DNA of 36,815 nt from Sedimentisphaerales bacterium (GTDB lineage Bacteria; Planctomycetota; Phycisphaerae; Sedimentisphaerales; Anaerobacaceae), in assembly GCA_028277585.1 (NCBI GenBank), contig JANQFY010000373.1:1-36815 (forward strand). Direction: 5' to 3'. The translations under genes were made by a program, and so were the position numbers. How positions within the stretch are numbered: position 1 is the stretch's first letter; each line of letters opens with the position of its first letter. The notes below the pieces were generated by a model. It had not been told where the DNA came from, searched no databases, and worked only from the letters and a program-made list of their open reading frames with translations. This document shows, one piece after another, positions 1 through 8,834 of this stretch.

Positions 1-124
1 CACCGATCCGCTCACTTTCGTTGTGATTCCCCCGGCGATCGTCCTGGTGACGCTGCTGGCCTGCTACGTCCCGGCCCGTCGCGCCGCCCGGACCGATCCC
101 ATGGTTGCCCTGCGTTACGAGTAG
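1..124 (+). CDS. FtsX/MacB-like ABC permease, C-terminal end (partial)
   Basis: Only the last 40 codons are in the window; the gene runs in from the left edge and stops with TAG at 122-124. The frame reads a hydrophobic segment, then [19 protein letters not shown]. That tail is the typical end of FtsX-type permeases of the MacB/ADOP family and is nearly the same as the end of the intact permease at 1402-3930 (Y-L-P-A-R-R-A-A-K-T-D-P-M-A-A-L-R-Y-E). It is therefore the distal end of another ABC export permease, in the inner membrane, in the same orientation as the downstream ATPase. Substrate unknown. Whether it belongs to the same transporter as 543-5663 cannot be decided without upstream sequence. 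Confidence 0.85.
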   Translation, partial: TDPLTFVVIPPAIVLVTLLACYVPARRAARTDPMVALRYE

Positions 125-542
125 CGTGCCCGAGTCGTTGGCTCACAGCGTGTCTCCTTGCTGGCGATGGGCAGGGCGTACGGGCCCATGGACGATGGCG
201 GGATGACACGGTCTGCTCTGTGTCCGATTATGGGTCAGCCATGTTCAAAAACGGACACATAGGGGGCTTCCCAGCCTATTAACGGCCGATTCTGAGCCCA
301 AAACGAGGATGCAACGGGCTTGCGTTCCGGCATGGAAATTGCGATATGTCAGGGTGGGACGTTCGCCCTGCAGGCGGCATTGCGATTCCGCCGGTGGACG
401 AACCCCGCTTGGGATCTGCCTTTGGCAGTATCGTCACTCACTGGAGAGCAAGGAAATGAACTCTCGATTCAATGACGGCGCTGCGTTGTGAACGAACCGA
501 CCAAGACATAGAACAACATATACGACTCGAGGAAAGGCACAT
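125..542. other. Intergenic region upstream of the ABC ATPase gene
   Basis: This stretch separates the end of one permease from the ATPase gene. I see no credible coding sequence: the short open frames have no plausible ribosome binding site or recognisable product. It contains an inverted repeat (TGTGTCCG at 219-226, CGGACACA at 252-259, 25-nt spacer). The last 60 bases are AT-richer than the surroundings and end in a good Shine-Dalgarno (GAGGAAAG at 529-536) for the ATPase. A promoter probably lies here, but I could not pick a convincing -35/-10 pair. Confidence 0.5.
219..259. repeat. 8-bp perfect inverted repeat, 25-nt spacer
   Basis: TGTGTCCG at 219-226 is exactly complementary to CGGACACA at 252-259. 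It lies in the gap after the truncated permease. It could be a weak stem-loop after that gene, an operator, or the trace of a small element. There is no T tract after the second arm. Confidence 0.45.
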
Positions 543-1238
543 ATGATCAAGCTGCGTAACATTGCGAAATGCTACAAGAGCGGGGCGGGGATGACCTACG
601 TTCTGCAACAGATCAACATCGACATCGCCGAGGGGGAGTTCGTGACCATTATGGGTCCGTCCGGCGCGGGCAAGACCACGCTGCTCAACATTCTGGGCAT
701 GCTGGACAGCGATTGGGAGGGCGAGTTCCACTTGTTCGACCAGGTGGTGCACGAGCTCAAGCCCAAGCAGCGCATGGCGCTGAACAAACAGTACATCGGC
801 TTCGTGTTCCAGAACTTCAATTTGCTGGATACGCTCACGGTGTACGAGAATCTCGATATCCCGCTGTCCTATCGCAACGTCAAGGGCGCCGAACGGGCCG
901 GGATCGTCTGCGATACGCTCGATCGATTCGGCATCGTGGCCAAGAAGGACCTCTACCCCAGCCAACTGTCCGGGGGACAGCAGCAATTGGTTGGGGTCGC
1001 CCGCGCGGTGGTCGCCGATCCCAAACTCATCCTGGCCGACGAACCGACGGGTAACCTGCACTCGTCGCAGGGTGAGGAGATCATGGATCTGTTCAAGAAG
1101 CTCAATCGCGAAGGCACGACGATTGTCCAGGTCACGCACTCGGACAAGTACGCCGCCTACGGGAACCGCATCATCAACCTCAAAGACGGCTGGATGGACG
1201 GCGATCCCGTTGCCACTCAGGCAGCGACCCGGGAGTAG
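543..1238 (+). CDS. ABC transporter ATP-binding protein (MacB/LolD-type)
   Basis: A 231-aa nucleotide-binding subunit that would power an FtsX-type permease at the inner membrane. Visible motifs: Walker A G-P-S-G-A-G-K-T-T (residues 38-46), Q-loop Gln90, signature L-S-G-G-Q-Q-Q (142-148), Walker B L-I-L-A-D-E-P (162-168) with catalytic Glu167, and H-loop V-T-H-S near 206. The length is normal for the MacB/LolD/FtsE group. The ATG at 543 follows a strong Shine-Dalgarno (GAGGAAAG). One oddity is Leu instead of the usual Arg right after the signature (Q-Q-Q-L-V). It is followed after 6 bases by a dead permease remnant and then the intact permease, so 1402-3930 is its likely partner. Export of a drug, lipid or peptide is typical of the family; the substrate here is unknown. 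Confidence 0.93.
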   Translation: MIKLRNIAKCYKSGAGMTYVLQQINIDIAEGEFVTIMGPSGAGKTTLLNILGMLDSDWEGEFHLFDQVVHELKPKQRMALNKQYIGFVFQNFNLLDTLTVYENLDIPLSYRNVKGAERAGIVCDTLDRFGIVAKKDLYPSQLSGGQQQLVGVARAVVADPKLILADEPTGNLHSSQGEEIMDLFKKLNREGTTIVQVTHSDKYAAYGNRIINLKDGWMDGDPVATQAATRE

Positions 1239-1244
1239 CGACCA

Positions 1245-1392
1245 ATGACCGCGCTAAGCCAAGATATTCGATGCGCCCTTCGCATGTCACGGTCACCTGC
1301 GTATCTCCTCTGTTGATCGCGGTGGCTCTACTGGCTGGCTACATCCCGGCCCGGGGCGCATCGATCCGATGGTGGCGCTGAGATGCGAGTAG
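1245..1392 (+). pseudogene. Relic of an FtsX/MacB-like permease with a large internal deletion
   Basis: The ATG at 1245 begins M-T-A-L-S-Q-D-I-R-C-A-L-R-M, the typical amino end of this permease family (intact neighbour: M-K-T-L-W-L-D-V-R-Y-G-L-R). From about 1292 the sequence is instead the carboxyl end: one frame reads V-T-C-V-S-P-L-L-I-A-V-A-L-L-A-G-Y-I-P-A-R, and after a frame change near 1355 it reads D-P-M-V-A-L-R-C-E and stops with TAG at 1390-1392. Compared with the 2529-bp intact gene, roughly 2.4 kb of the middle is missing, and about 7 further bases are missing just before D-P-M. The open frame from 1245 stops after 23 codons. Both termini are still recognisable, which argues for a fairly recent loss. 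It sits between the ATPase and the intact permease, so the locus once held three or more permeases. Confidence 0.8.
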
Positions 1393-1401
1393 GAGAGACC
1401 A

Positions 1402-3930
1402 ATGAAGACCTTATGGCTTGACGTTCGCTATGGGCTTCGGACGCTGGCGAAGAACCCCGGCTTCTCGGCGGTCGTGATCGTGGTTCTGGCGCTTGGCATT
1501 GGCACGACCACGGCGATGCTCAGCATTGTCGATGCGGTCTTGTTTCGACCGCCTCCTTACGAGGATTCCGATCGTCTTGTGTACCTCTCCCAAGGTAAGG
1601 CAACCGACACGTTCAGTTTCAGCAATGCCGTCAGCTATGCCAACCTCGTTGATTGGAGAAAGCAGAACACCGTCTTTGAGGACATCGTCGGGGTCGCAAA
1701 CAGCAGTTTTCGGGCGACGAACGAAACGCGACGAGAGCGTGTCTTTGGCGTCGCGGTCTCCCCGGAGTACTTCCCTTTGCTGCGGATCGAACCGGTCCTG
1801 GGGCGCACCTTCTCGCCTGCAGAGGCCAAGCCGGGTGGTACGCCGGTGGCGATCATAAGCCATCGTTTCTGGCAAGACTGGTTTGGCGGTGTTACGGATG
1901 TCATCGGGAAAGCCGTGGTCCTTGATGAGAAGCATTACACGGTCATTGGCGTACTGCCGGGTGATTTCCGATATGCCAGCCACGAAATGCAGGTGTGGTT
2001 GCCTTTGGCGCCACAAATCCAAGAGTGGTTCGGCGGCACCGTGGATCGCGATCAGACCGCGATGTGGGCGATCGCTCGCCTGAAGCCCGGTGTGACCACG
2101 GCGCAGGCTCAGACGCAGATGGAACTCATTGGTCGTCGGCTGGCGGAGGCCTATCCGGTTGCCAACGAAGGGACCACGGTCCTTCTTCAACCGCTTACCG
2201 AGAACTATCGCACGCGTCTCGGCCAAGGCCGGCAGGCACTTCTGATCACGCAGGGCGTCGTAGTCGTCGTATTGTTGATCGCCTGCCTCCATGTCGCCGG
2301 TTTGCTGCTGATCCGCTCGGCGGCTCGTGATAAGGAATTCTCCGTACGGGCCGTGCTCGGCGCCGGGCGCATGCGCCTGATGCGACAGTTGCTTACGGAG
2401 GGACTCCTTCTCGCCTTTTTCGGCAGTCTATTTGGCCTGTTGATCGCTCATTGGAGTTTGGGTGTGGTCTCAGCGCTGCGGGCGGGTCCAAACTTTTGGC
2501 ACATAGCGGCGCAGATTCAGAAGTTGCTCCCCTGGTATGTTGATCTGGAGATGGATGTGCGGTCGCTGTTCTATGCCCTGGCGATCTCGCTACTGACGTG
2601 TGGCGTTTTCGGGGTATTGCCTGCGGTCCTGGCCTCGAAGGCGAATGTGAATCGGTCGCTCTCCGCGGGTCGGACGCCGGGTCATGACCTCCGCTTCCAG
2701 CGCATCCGCTCGGCGCTGCTCGTTGCCGATACGGCGATCGCATTCATCTTGCTTGCCGGCGCTGGGTTGCTGCTCAATAGCTACGCACGCTTGAACACCA
2801 ACCTGGGATACGAATCGAAGAACATTCTCCATGTTAGCCTTGGGCTGGATGAGAGCCGACCTCCCTATTCCCAGTACAGCCAGCGTCTGGCGTTCTACGA
2901 GCAAGTTCAGGCGCGGCTCAGGCTTCTGCCTGAGGTGCAATTCACCGCAGTGGCCGGACAGTCACCGGCCTGGGGTGGGGGCAATACGCCGCGTGTTCAG
3001 ATCGAAGGGCATTCCCCCTCTGAGTTTGACTCTAAAGATCGGGAGGGGTTTCCGGTTATTCGGATGCGTGAAATCTCTCCCGATTATTGCAGCACCCTTC
3101 AAATACCCCTGCTGAAGGGACGGCAGTTCACGGAACGGGATACGATCGGGACCTCCCCGGTGATGATCGTCAGTGCCTCCATGGCCGAACGCTACTGGCC
3201 GAATGAGAACCCCGTCGGCAAGTACGTCACACAAGTGAAAGAAACGAGCACGGACACCGGGGCGAAGAAGGTCACGAGACAGGCCTATCAGGTCGTGGGC
3301 GTCGTCGGAGATGCGCGGCATTTCACCGGTCCCAAGACGGGACCGCCCGATCCTGTTGCTTACGTCCCCTATTCTCAGTCTGAATGGGGCGGATACATGA
3401 GTGTGTTGATTCGCACGAACGCCGACCCGGGAGGCTTGGCGAAGGCGGTGCGCCGTGAACTGTTGACGATCGAAGGGAATGCGCGGATTCGCACCATGGC
3501 GCCATTGGAAGACGAAATCGCCGAACTTGTCACGCCACAGCGCTTCAACATGCTTTCCCTGGGGGTATTCGCTGCCATCGCCCTGGGGCTTGCCGCGATC
3601 GGCGTCTATGGAGTTACGGCGTATGCTGTCTCCCAGCGCACCCACGAAATTGGCATTCGCATGGCCTTGGGCGCCCGCCGTGGCGACGTGCTCAAGGCGG
3701 TGTTGCGCCAGGGGCTCAAGCTCACGTTGATCGGGCTGACCCTCGGCCTGGTCGGGGCGTTCGCCGCCACCCGAGTCATCCGCAGCCTCCTGTACAACGT
3801 CAGTCCCGTTGATCCGCTGACATTCGCGTGCGTCGCGCTGCTGTTGACCGGTGTGGCGCTGTTTGCCAGTTACCTTCCCGCTCGCCGAGCGGCGAAAACT
3901 GATCCGATGGCGGCTTTGCGATATGAATGA
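1402..3930 (+). CDS. ABC transporter permease, duplicated FtsX/MacB type (ADOP family)
   Basis: An 842-aa inner-membrane permease. The N-terminal membrane segment (about residues 20-45, V-V-I-V-V-L-A-L-G-I-G) is followed by a MacB-type periplasmic core domain (about 50-250), three membrane segments with an FtsX fold (about 280-415), a further membrane segment near 440-460, a second periplasmic core (about 480-690) and a final FtsX unit (about 720-842) ending D-P-M-A-A-L-R-Y-E. This doubled layout and length match the ADOP permeases common in acidobacteria and planctomycetes. The ATG at 1402 has a good Shine-Dalgarno (TAGGAGAG). It is downstream of its probable ATPase and 53 bp upstream of a TolC-like gene, which suggests tripartite export. 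Substrate not predictable. Confidence 0.92.
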   Translation: MKTLWLDVRYGLRTLAKNPGFSAVVIVVLALGIGTTTAMLSIVDAVLFRPPPYEDSDRLVYLSQGKATDTFSFSNAVSYANLVDWRKQNTVFEDIVGVANSSFRATNETRRERVFGVAVSPEYFPLLRIEPVLGRTFSPAEAKPGGTPVAIISHRFWQDWFGGVTDVIGKAVVLDEKHYTVIGVLPGDFRYASHEMQVWLPLAPQIQEWFGGTVDRDQTAMWAIARLKPGVTTAQAQTQMELIGRRLAEAYPVANEGTTVLLQPLTENYRTRLGQGRQALLITQGVVVVVLLIACLHVAGLLLIRSAARDKEFSVRAVLGAGRMRLMRQLLTEGLLLAFFGSLFGLLIAHWSLGVVSALRAGPNFWHIAAQIQKLLPWYVDLEMDVRSLFYALAISLLTCGVFGVLPAVLASKANVNRSLSAGRTPGHDLRFQRIRSALLVADTAIAFILLAGAGLLLNSYARLNTNLGYESKNILHVSLGLDESRPPYSQYSQRLAFYEQVQARLRLLPEVQFTAVAGQSPAWGGGNTPRVQIEGHSPSEFDSKDREGFPVIRMREISPDYCSTLQIPLLKGRQFTERDTIGTSPVMIVSASMAERYWPNENPVGKYVTQVKETSTDTGAKKVTRQAYQVVGVVGDARHFTGPKTGPPDPVAYVPYSQSEWGGYMSVLIRTNADPGGLAKAVRRELLTIEGNARIRTMAPLEDEIAELVTPQRFNMLSLGVFAAIALGLAAIGVYGVTAYAVSQRTHEIGIRMALGARRGDVLKAVLRQGLKLTLIGLTLGLVGAFAATRVIRSLLYNVSPVDPLTFACVALLLTGVALFASYLPARRAAKTDPMAALRYE

Positions 3931-3952
3931 GGGACTTGGATGTGCGAGTCCC
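3931..3952 (+). other. Small inverted repeat between permease and TolC-like gene
   Basis: GGGACT (3931-3936) pairs perfectly with AGTCCC (3947-3952) immediately after the permease stop codon. It could be a weak attenuating or RNA-stabilising stem between two operon genes. No T tract follows. Confidence 0.35.
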
Positions 3953-3983
3953 CAGATGAGAAGAAAGTTCAAGAGGTTCTTGC

Positions 3984-5663
3984 ATGAGTACTCATAGGAA
4001 TCATGGTGTGCGAGGAGATTGCCCGAGAGGACGTTCGGTTGTTCCGCACCTGTGCCGATGGATGATGATTCTGGTGTTCTTGCCCTTGGCCGGGCTGGGC
4101 TGCCGGACTCCAGGATTGGAGGAAGACCCGAGCGTGAAGGTGCGAACGGAGCGATTGGACCAGATCGAGACCGTTGCCCTGGAGGACAAATCGGTCACGA
4201 CGCCGGTGACGGTCGATGAGGCCAGCCGTCAGATCTCCGATGTGGTTCAGGACGCCAACGACACCGAACAGGTCGTCGAGTTGAGCCTGGAGCAAGTCCG
4301 CGCCGCGGCGCTGACCAACAATCTGGATCTGAAGGTCGAACTGATCAGTCCCTCCATTGCGCAGCGAACGCTGGATGCCGAACGGGCCAAGTTCGAATCC
4401 GCCTTCTTCGGATCGGCAAGCTATCAGCATCGCGACGACGCCGACAACAACGCTGAATCCGAGGGTCGTTCGTACGAGGTTGGATGGAGCCAGCCGCTGC
4501 ACACGGGCGGCTCCGTGCGTGTCAGTACGGGTGTCGCTGACACGGATTGGAGCAACAGCGACGGTGTCGCCGACGCGGCCGCCAGCGTCGCGGTTATCCA
4601 GTCGCTGCTGCGTGACGCCGGGACCCGTGTTAATACGCATTCCATTCGCATCGCCGGCTACGGCAAGCACATTGTCGATGCCCGCACCAAACTGAGGGCC
4701 ATCCACATCCTCTCAGGGGCCGACATCGCCTACTGGAGTCTGTTCGCCGCGCTTCGTGAACTGGACGTGCGTCGTCAGCAGTACAAGCTGGCTCAGGACC
4801 AACTGGCTCACGCCCGGCGCAAAGTCGCGTCGCGTTCAGCCGCCAAGATCGAGATCGTCCGCGCTGAGGCCGGTCTCGCCGGTCGCCTGGACAGCATGAT
4901 TCGGGCCGAAGCGGCGGTTTCCGATCGCCAGCGCGAACTCAAGCGAATCATGAACCGGACGGACATCCCGGTGAACTCGGTTGTCTCCATTCGCACTGCC
5001 ACGGCGCCGCGCGCCCTTGGACTGGACTTGGATGCTGAGGCGCTGGCCGACGCGGCCCTGGAAAACCGCATGGAAATGGTCATCCTGGCCCTCCAGTTGG
5101 GCATCGACGAGATGTATATCGATCTGGCGCGCAACGCGACATTGCCTGATCTGGATCTGGAGTACAGCTATGCCACCGATCGTTCGGCCGGTTCGCTCGG
5201 TCGGGCGATCAGCCATCTGGATGACGAGCGATCGGACAGCCACGCGGTCGGCGTATCGGCCCGGATTCCAGTGGGCAATCGAGCGGCTCGGGCGCGCCTC
5301 CAGAGGGCCCGACTCGAGCGCCTCCAGACTCGCGCCAGCGAGGAGAGCCTCAAGGCGGATATTCGCGAGCAGGTGTACGCTGCGGTCAACTCACTGGACC
5401 AGAGTTGGCGCAGCATCCTGGCGGCCGAACAGGGGGTCATCCAGGCGGAGCGCAACTACGAGGTCGAACAGGGGCAATTCAAACTGGGGCGCCGGACCAG
5501 TACCGACGTTCTCCAGGCGGCGACGAATCTCGCGGATGCGCAGCTTCGCAAGATCCGCTCCTTCGCGCAGTACGAGGTTGCCCAAGTGTATCTGGCCCGC
5601 GCGACCGGGACGCTCCTGGGGCGCGATCGCATTGAACTGGAGCCGATCGATCTGGAGGGCTAG
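3984..5663 (+). CDS. TolC-like outer membrane efflux protein
   Basis: A 559-aa protein with the pattern of the outer membrane efflux (OEP/TolC) family: two repeats of long alpha-helical segments rich in Ala, Gln, Arg and Leu (about 110-330 and 345-550), with conserved pieces such as L-E-Q-V-R-A-A-A-L-T-N-N-L-D-L near 107 and the C-terminal Y-E-V-E-Q-G-Q-F-K-L-G-R-R-T-S-T-D-V-L-Q-A. The N-terminus has a basic stretch, then a hydrophobic segment ending L-A-G-L-G-C, an imperfect lipobox; a lipid-anchored outer-membrane channel is likely, as for many TolC homologues. It would carry the substrate of the upstream ABC permease across the outer membrane. The periplasmic adaptor expected in such systems is not in the window. 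The Shine-Dalgarno (AGAGG) lies inside a small stem (CAAGA 3970-3974, TCTTG 3978-3982). Start at 3984 is plausible, not certain. Confidence 0.88.
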   Translation: MSTHRNHGVRGDCPRGRSVVPHLCRWMMILVFLPLAGLGCRTPGLEEDPSVKVRTERLDQIETVALEDKSVTTPVTVDEASRQISDVVQDANDTEQVVELSLEQVRAAALTNNLDLKVELISPSIAQRTLDAERAKFESAFFGSASYQHRDDADNNAESEGRSYEVGWSQPLHTGGSVRVSTGVADTDWSNSDGVADAAASVAVIQSLLRDAGTRVNTHSIRIAGYGKHIVDARTKLRAIHILSGADIAYWSLFAALRELDVRRQQYKLAQDQLAHARRKVASRSAAKIEIVRAEAGLAGRLDSMIRAEAAVSDRQRELKRIMNRTDIPVNSVVSIRTATAPRALGLDLDAEALADAALENRMEMVILALQLGIDEMYIDLARNATLPDLDLEYSYATDRSAGSLGRAISHLDDERSDSHAVGVSARIPVGNRAARARLQRARLERLQTRASEESLKADIREQVYAAVNSLDQSWRSILAAEQGVIQAERNYEVEQGQFKLGRRTSTDVLQAATNLADAQLRKIRSFAQYEVAQVYLARATGTLLGRDRIELEPIDLEG

Positions 5664-5688
5664 CTGACCGATCGAGGCCCCGTGTCGG

Positions 5689-8600
5689 TCACGGCTGAGG
5701 CTGATCGTCGCCAACGACATACACGGCTTGATGCAGGGCGCTCCATTGGCCTTGACGGAGAACACGCGCCTTGACGGTGGTGGTCTCAGTTAGCCGGATC
5801 GGATCGGAATAGGGCAGTGCTGAATCGGCAACAGGGCCGGCCGTGGAAGTCTCGCCGGCGATCAGTTCGACCGAGATGAGAAAGTCGGAACTGGTCAATC
5901 CCGCGTTCATCCCGTGAACGGCAAGGACATTGTCGTCTCCGTTCAACGCCTCGACGGAACTCGAGCAATCGAAATCCTGAAAGAAGATCGCCGAGCTGTC
6001 CCCATGGCTGGTCGTCGCCCCCTCATTCCAGGCCGGAGAAATCGACGCGTTGGCTGAGGCGATCGGCGTTCCGTTCAGATAGGCGACGAAACCATCGTCG
6101 AAACGCACGCGCAACGTCATGTAGTTGAAAGTCGCATGATCCGCCCGTTCGATATGGAATGGAATGCGGATGTAGCACGCCTCCCGGTTTCCGTACATCG
6201 GGGCTCCGACGTCGTACGTGATGTACGACGCATATCCCGATCCCCGTTCGTATCCAACGGCGCCGGAACCGGTGGTCAGAGGGGGCGCTCCATCGTTCCA
6301 CATCGAATCGTCAAAGGGCTCCGCGCTTCCGGTCCAGGTCAGGCCGATATCGGCAGTGGGCGCCCAGACCCTCTTGGGCGCCTCTTCCGATACGAGGGTT
6401 TGCGAAGTCAACGGTCCTCCGACGTCGGCGGGGCGGGGATCGGTCCCGTCCAGGGTGTAGTAGATCGTTCCCGTCCCGTTGGGATTGATCAGGGTCAGCA
6501 TATCGCCGAGCGAAACGAGACCACCGTGTTGGATAGCGCCGTTGATCTGAAGAACGGGAGGATCCATGTTCGGATACAGATTCTTGGCGCGTAGCACGTT
6601 GATCAACGCATAGGAATTGGTCGTGTCGTGGACAGCCGGGATGTAGTTCTGCACGATGTTGTCACGCTCAACCACCCAGGAATCCTCGCGTGTGAAGTAG
6701 TAGTGCGGGCCATGGGGAGCCGGTGGGTAGTGGTTGTGGTTGATGTCGGTCAGGGGACTGGGTTGCTGGATGGTGTTTCCGTACGGGGTGCTCATCTGGG
6801 TGTCGCCCCAGCGGGCGGACTCGGCGACGATGGCCTTGTCGATTTCATTGGCCCGGCGGAGATAGCGATCCACGGCGCCGGTTACGCTCAGAGCGCCGTC
6901 GTTGAAGCAGTGCTCGTACATTCGATCGGCGAAGAGCATGCGGAACTCGGCGCTGCGGCGCAGCTTCTGGAAGACAGCGCCGGCGCCGCGCGAATTGTCG
7001 ATCCGAGAGGCGGCGCGGCCGTGATAATCGAGCACGATCTCCTGATCCCACACGAAGAAGCGGAACTTCCCATCGCCGCTGATGGGGTTGGCGGCGGCAT
7101 ATCCGTTGTGGTGCGGCCAGTCTTCGGCGTCGGCGAAGAAGTGCAGCAGCATGTAGTCGGCGAAGTTCTCGACGTCGAGGTAGTCCTGCATCTGCCGATA
7201 TCCGGCCGGCGTCGTCGGATCGGCGGACATCATGGTGTTCCAGTGGGCCCTCGGCGAGGCGAGGTCCTCGTTGACCTCCCAATCTTCCGGTTCGCCCCCG
7301 AGATGGGAGGCGAAGAAGTCCTCGCCCACACGCTCGGTGAGATTGTGCAGGCCGAAGTAGAGCCCGTTGACATAGAGATGGACGAAGCTCCCGTGACTGG
7401 AGGGTTGTCCCATGTCGCGCAGACTATCCTTCATCCAGACGTCGCGCAGGTACTGCGAGTCATTGGGACGGTACCGCGAGGACGACCAGGAGACGAGCCC
7501 CCAGGAATCGGTGAAGCACGCCCGGAGGACGAGCTGATTGAATACCTCCACATCCGAATCGGGAAAGAGCGGGTACTTCAGCTTAGCGGGCCCGTACTCG
7601 CTGGTGAAGGTCAGGCGGAGCGAATGCTTCTGCATGCGGTACGGCCTTCGGCTGGCGTTGCCATGGACCTCGACCTTGCAGTTATGCTGGAAGCCCGCGC
7701 GTCCGTCGGGGAGGATGTACTCGATCGAGCATGGACGCTCCCATCGGCTCTGTGGATTGGCGTAGATGCCCGTCTCTTCGCTGATGAACTCGTCGAGCGG
7801 CATTGAGATAGACATCGTCGGAATATCGAGCAGCGCGTCGCGCACGGAGTAGCCGGGCAGCGTGTTGTCCACCACACGGGCGTCCATCTCGTAGTCGGCC
7901 GGTACGATGTCACCGGCGTCGGAACTGAACCCCCAATCCCGAGGCCAGCCGGGCGGATGGGGCGGTTGTCGGGCGACATCATCGACGAAGATATAGGTGT
8001 GGGTCGTGACCGCCGCGGTTCGGTAGCCCGCCTTGAAGGCAACCGACCGCACGTGTGTGGTTGTCGTGATGAGCGGGGGATTCTCGGGGTTGTACACGCG
8101 TCGACTTGCCTCTGACGGTTCCGATCCGTTCAGGCTGTAGCGAATGATGGCGTCGGGGGTGTCGCAGAAGATCTCCAGTTCGAAGGGTTCATCGTAGAAT
8201 CCTCGCTCATGGCTATGGACTGTCTTGTCCGTGAAGCCGAGGAACGGTTGGCGGTTGGCCTGTCCCGGAGTCGGGACCACGAAGTAGCGCAGCTCGTTTT
8301 CCCATAGGCCGCAGGCGAAATCGGTTTCCTGGCGAGGGAACGCAGGGGCGTATTCGTGGGCGATCTGTCCGTCCGGAGCGATCAGCGCAAGATACTCGCC
8401 GTCTTTGCTCAACGCGAAGTTGGTGTGGAGATACCCGGCGCTGTCCCGGTAGTCATCGGTCTCCTGAGCGGAGGCGAACACGATGAGATACTGTCCGGCC
8501 GGTAGCACGGTCTCCGGGGGGAAGGCCCACTTGAAGCGGTTGTCCTCGTCGTCCGTCAGGTGCCAGCCGGCCAGGAGGATCGGTTCCCTGCCGCGATTGT

Positions 8601-8784
8601 GCAGTTCGATCCAGTCGGAACTCTCGCCGTTTCCATCAAGCAGGCCGTCGCGGTTCGAGGCGACGAACTCGTTGATGACAACGGCCTTGTCGGCGTCTTG
8701 GGCGAGAACTCGCGAGCCGTTCCCTCCTGCGAAAGCCGATATCCACGCCAACAGCAGATACAGTATGAAGTGTTCCGATTTCAT
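5689..8784 (-). CDS. CotH kinase family protein with lamin-tail and chitobiase-like domains
   Basis: A 1031-aa secreted protein with a signal peptide (1-29). In order: lamin-tail (LTD) domain about 33-140 (V-V-I-N-E-F-V-A-S-N, S-D-W-I-E-L-H-N); chitobiase-type beta-sandwich about 195-265 (I-R-Y-S-L-N-G-S-E-P); CotH region about 320-660 with H-G-N-A-S-R (374-379), Y-V-N-G-L-Y-F-G-L-H-N-L-T-E-R (471-485) and F-F-V-W-D-Q-E (576-582), likely the metal-binding part; then a second chitobiase-like domain (Y-Y-T-L-D-G-T-D-P, 775-783). Its second half only resumes at about 987 after a galactose-binding-like insert. CotH proteins are atypical extracytoplasmic kinases; activity here is unproven. No Shine-Dalgarno precedes the ATG. 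It is the last gene of the probable operon with the pseudopilin-like and LamG genes and converges on the TolC-like gene with a 25-bp gap. Confidence 0.88.
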   Translation of the reverse strand: MKSEHFILYLLLAWISAFAGGNGSRVLAQDADKAVVINEFVASNRDGLLDGNGESSDWIELHNRGREPILLAGWHLTDDEDNRFKWAFPPETVLPAGQYLIVFASAQETDDYRDSAGYLHTNFALSKDGEYLALIAPDGQIAHEYAPAFPRQETDFACGLWENELRYFVVPTPGQANRQPFLGFTDKTVHSHERGFYDEPFELEIFCDTPDAIIRYSLNGSEPSEASRRVYNPENPPLITTTTHVRSVAFKAGYRTAAVTTHTYIFVDDVARQPPHPPGWPRDWGFSSDAGDIVPADYEMDARVVDNTLPGYSVRDALLDIPTMSISMPLDEFISEETGIYANPQSRWERPCSIEYILPDGRAGFQHNCKVEVHGNASRRPYRMQKHSLRLTFTSEYGPAKLKYPLFPDSDVEVFNQLVLRACFTDSWGLVSWSSSRYRPNDSQYLRDVWMKDSLRDMGQPSSHGSFVHLYVNGLYFGLHNLTERVGEDFFASHLGGEPEDWEVNEDLASPRAHWNTMMSADPTTPAGYRQMQDYLDVENFADYMLLHFFADAEDWPHHNGYAAANPISGDGKFRFFVWDQEIVLDYHGRAASRIDNSRGAGAVFQKLRRSAEFRMLFADRMYEHCFNDGALSVTGAVDRYLRRANEIDKAIVAESARWGDTQMSTPYGNTIQQPSPLTDINHNHYPPAPHGPHYYFTREDSWVVERDNIVQNYIPAVHDTTNSYALINVLRAKNLYPNMDPPVLQINGAIQHGGLVSLGDMLTLINPNGTGTIYYTLDGTDPRPADVGGPLTSQTLVSEEAPKRVWAPTADIGLTWTGSAEPFDDSMWNDGAPPLTTGSGAVGYERGSGYASYITYDVGAPMYGNREACYIRIPFHIERADHATFNYMTLRVRFDDGFVAYLNGTPIASANASISPAWNEGATTSHGDSSAIFFQDFDCSSSVEALNGDDNVLAVHGMNAGLTSSDFLISVELIAGETSTAGPVADSALPYSDPIRLTETTTVKARVLRQGQWSALHQAVYVVGDDQPQP

Positions 8785-8834
8785 ATAGCGTCAGGAGGTC
8801 CCGCGAACGGTCTCCTGCAGATTGCGGCGCTCCG

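Noticed and set aside
309-491. 60-codon frame upstream of the ABC ATPase
   Set aside because: Composition is that of non-coding GC-rich DNA, there is no Shine-Dalgarno, and nothing resembles a known small protein.
6628-7806. 392-codon plus-strand frame within the CotH gene
   Set aside because: The minus strand has lamin-tail and CotH motifs in a single frame; the plus frame has none.
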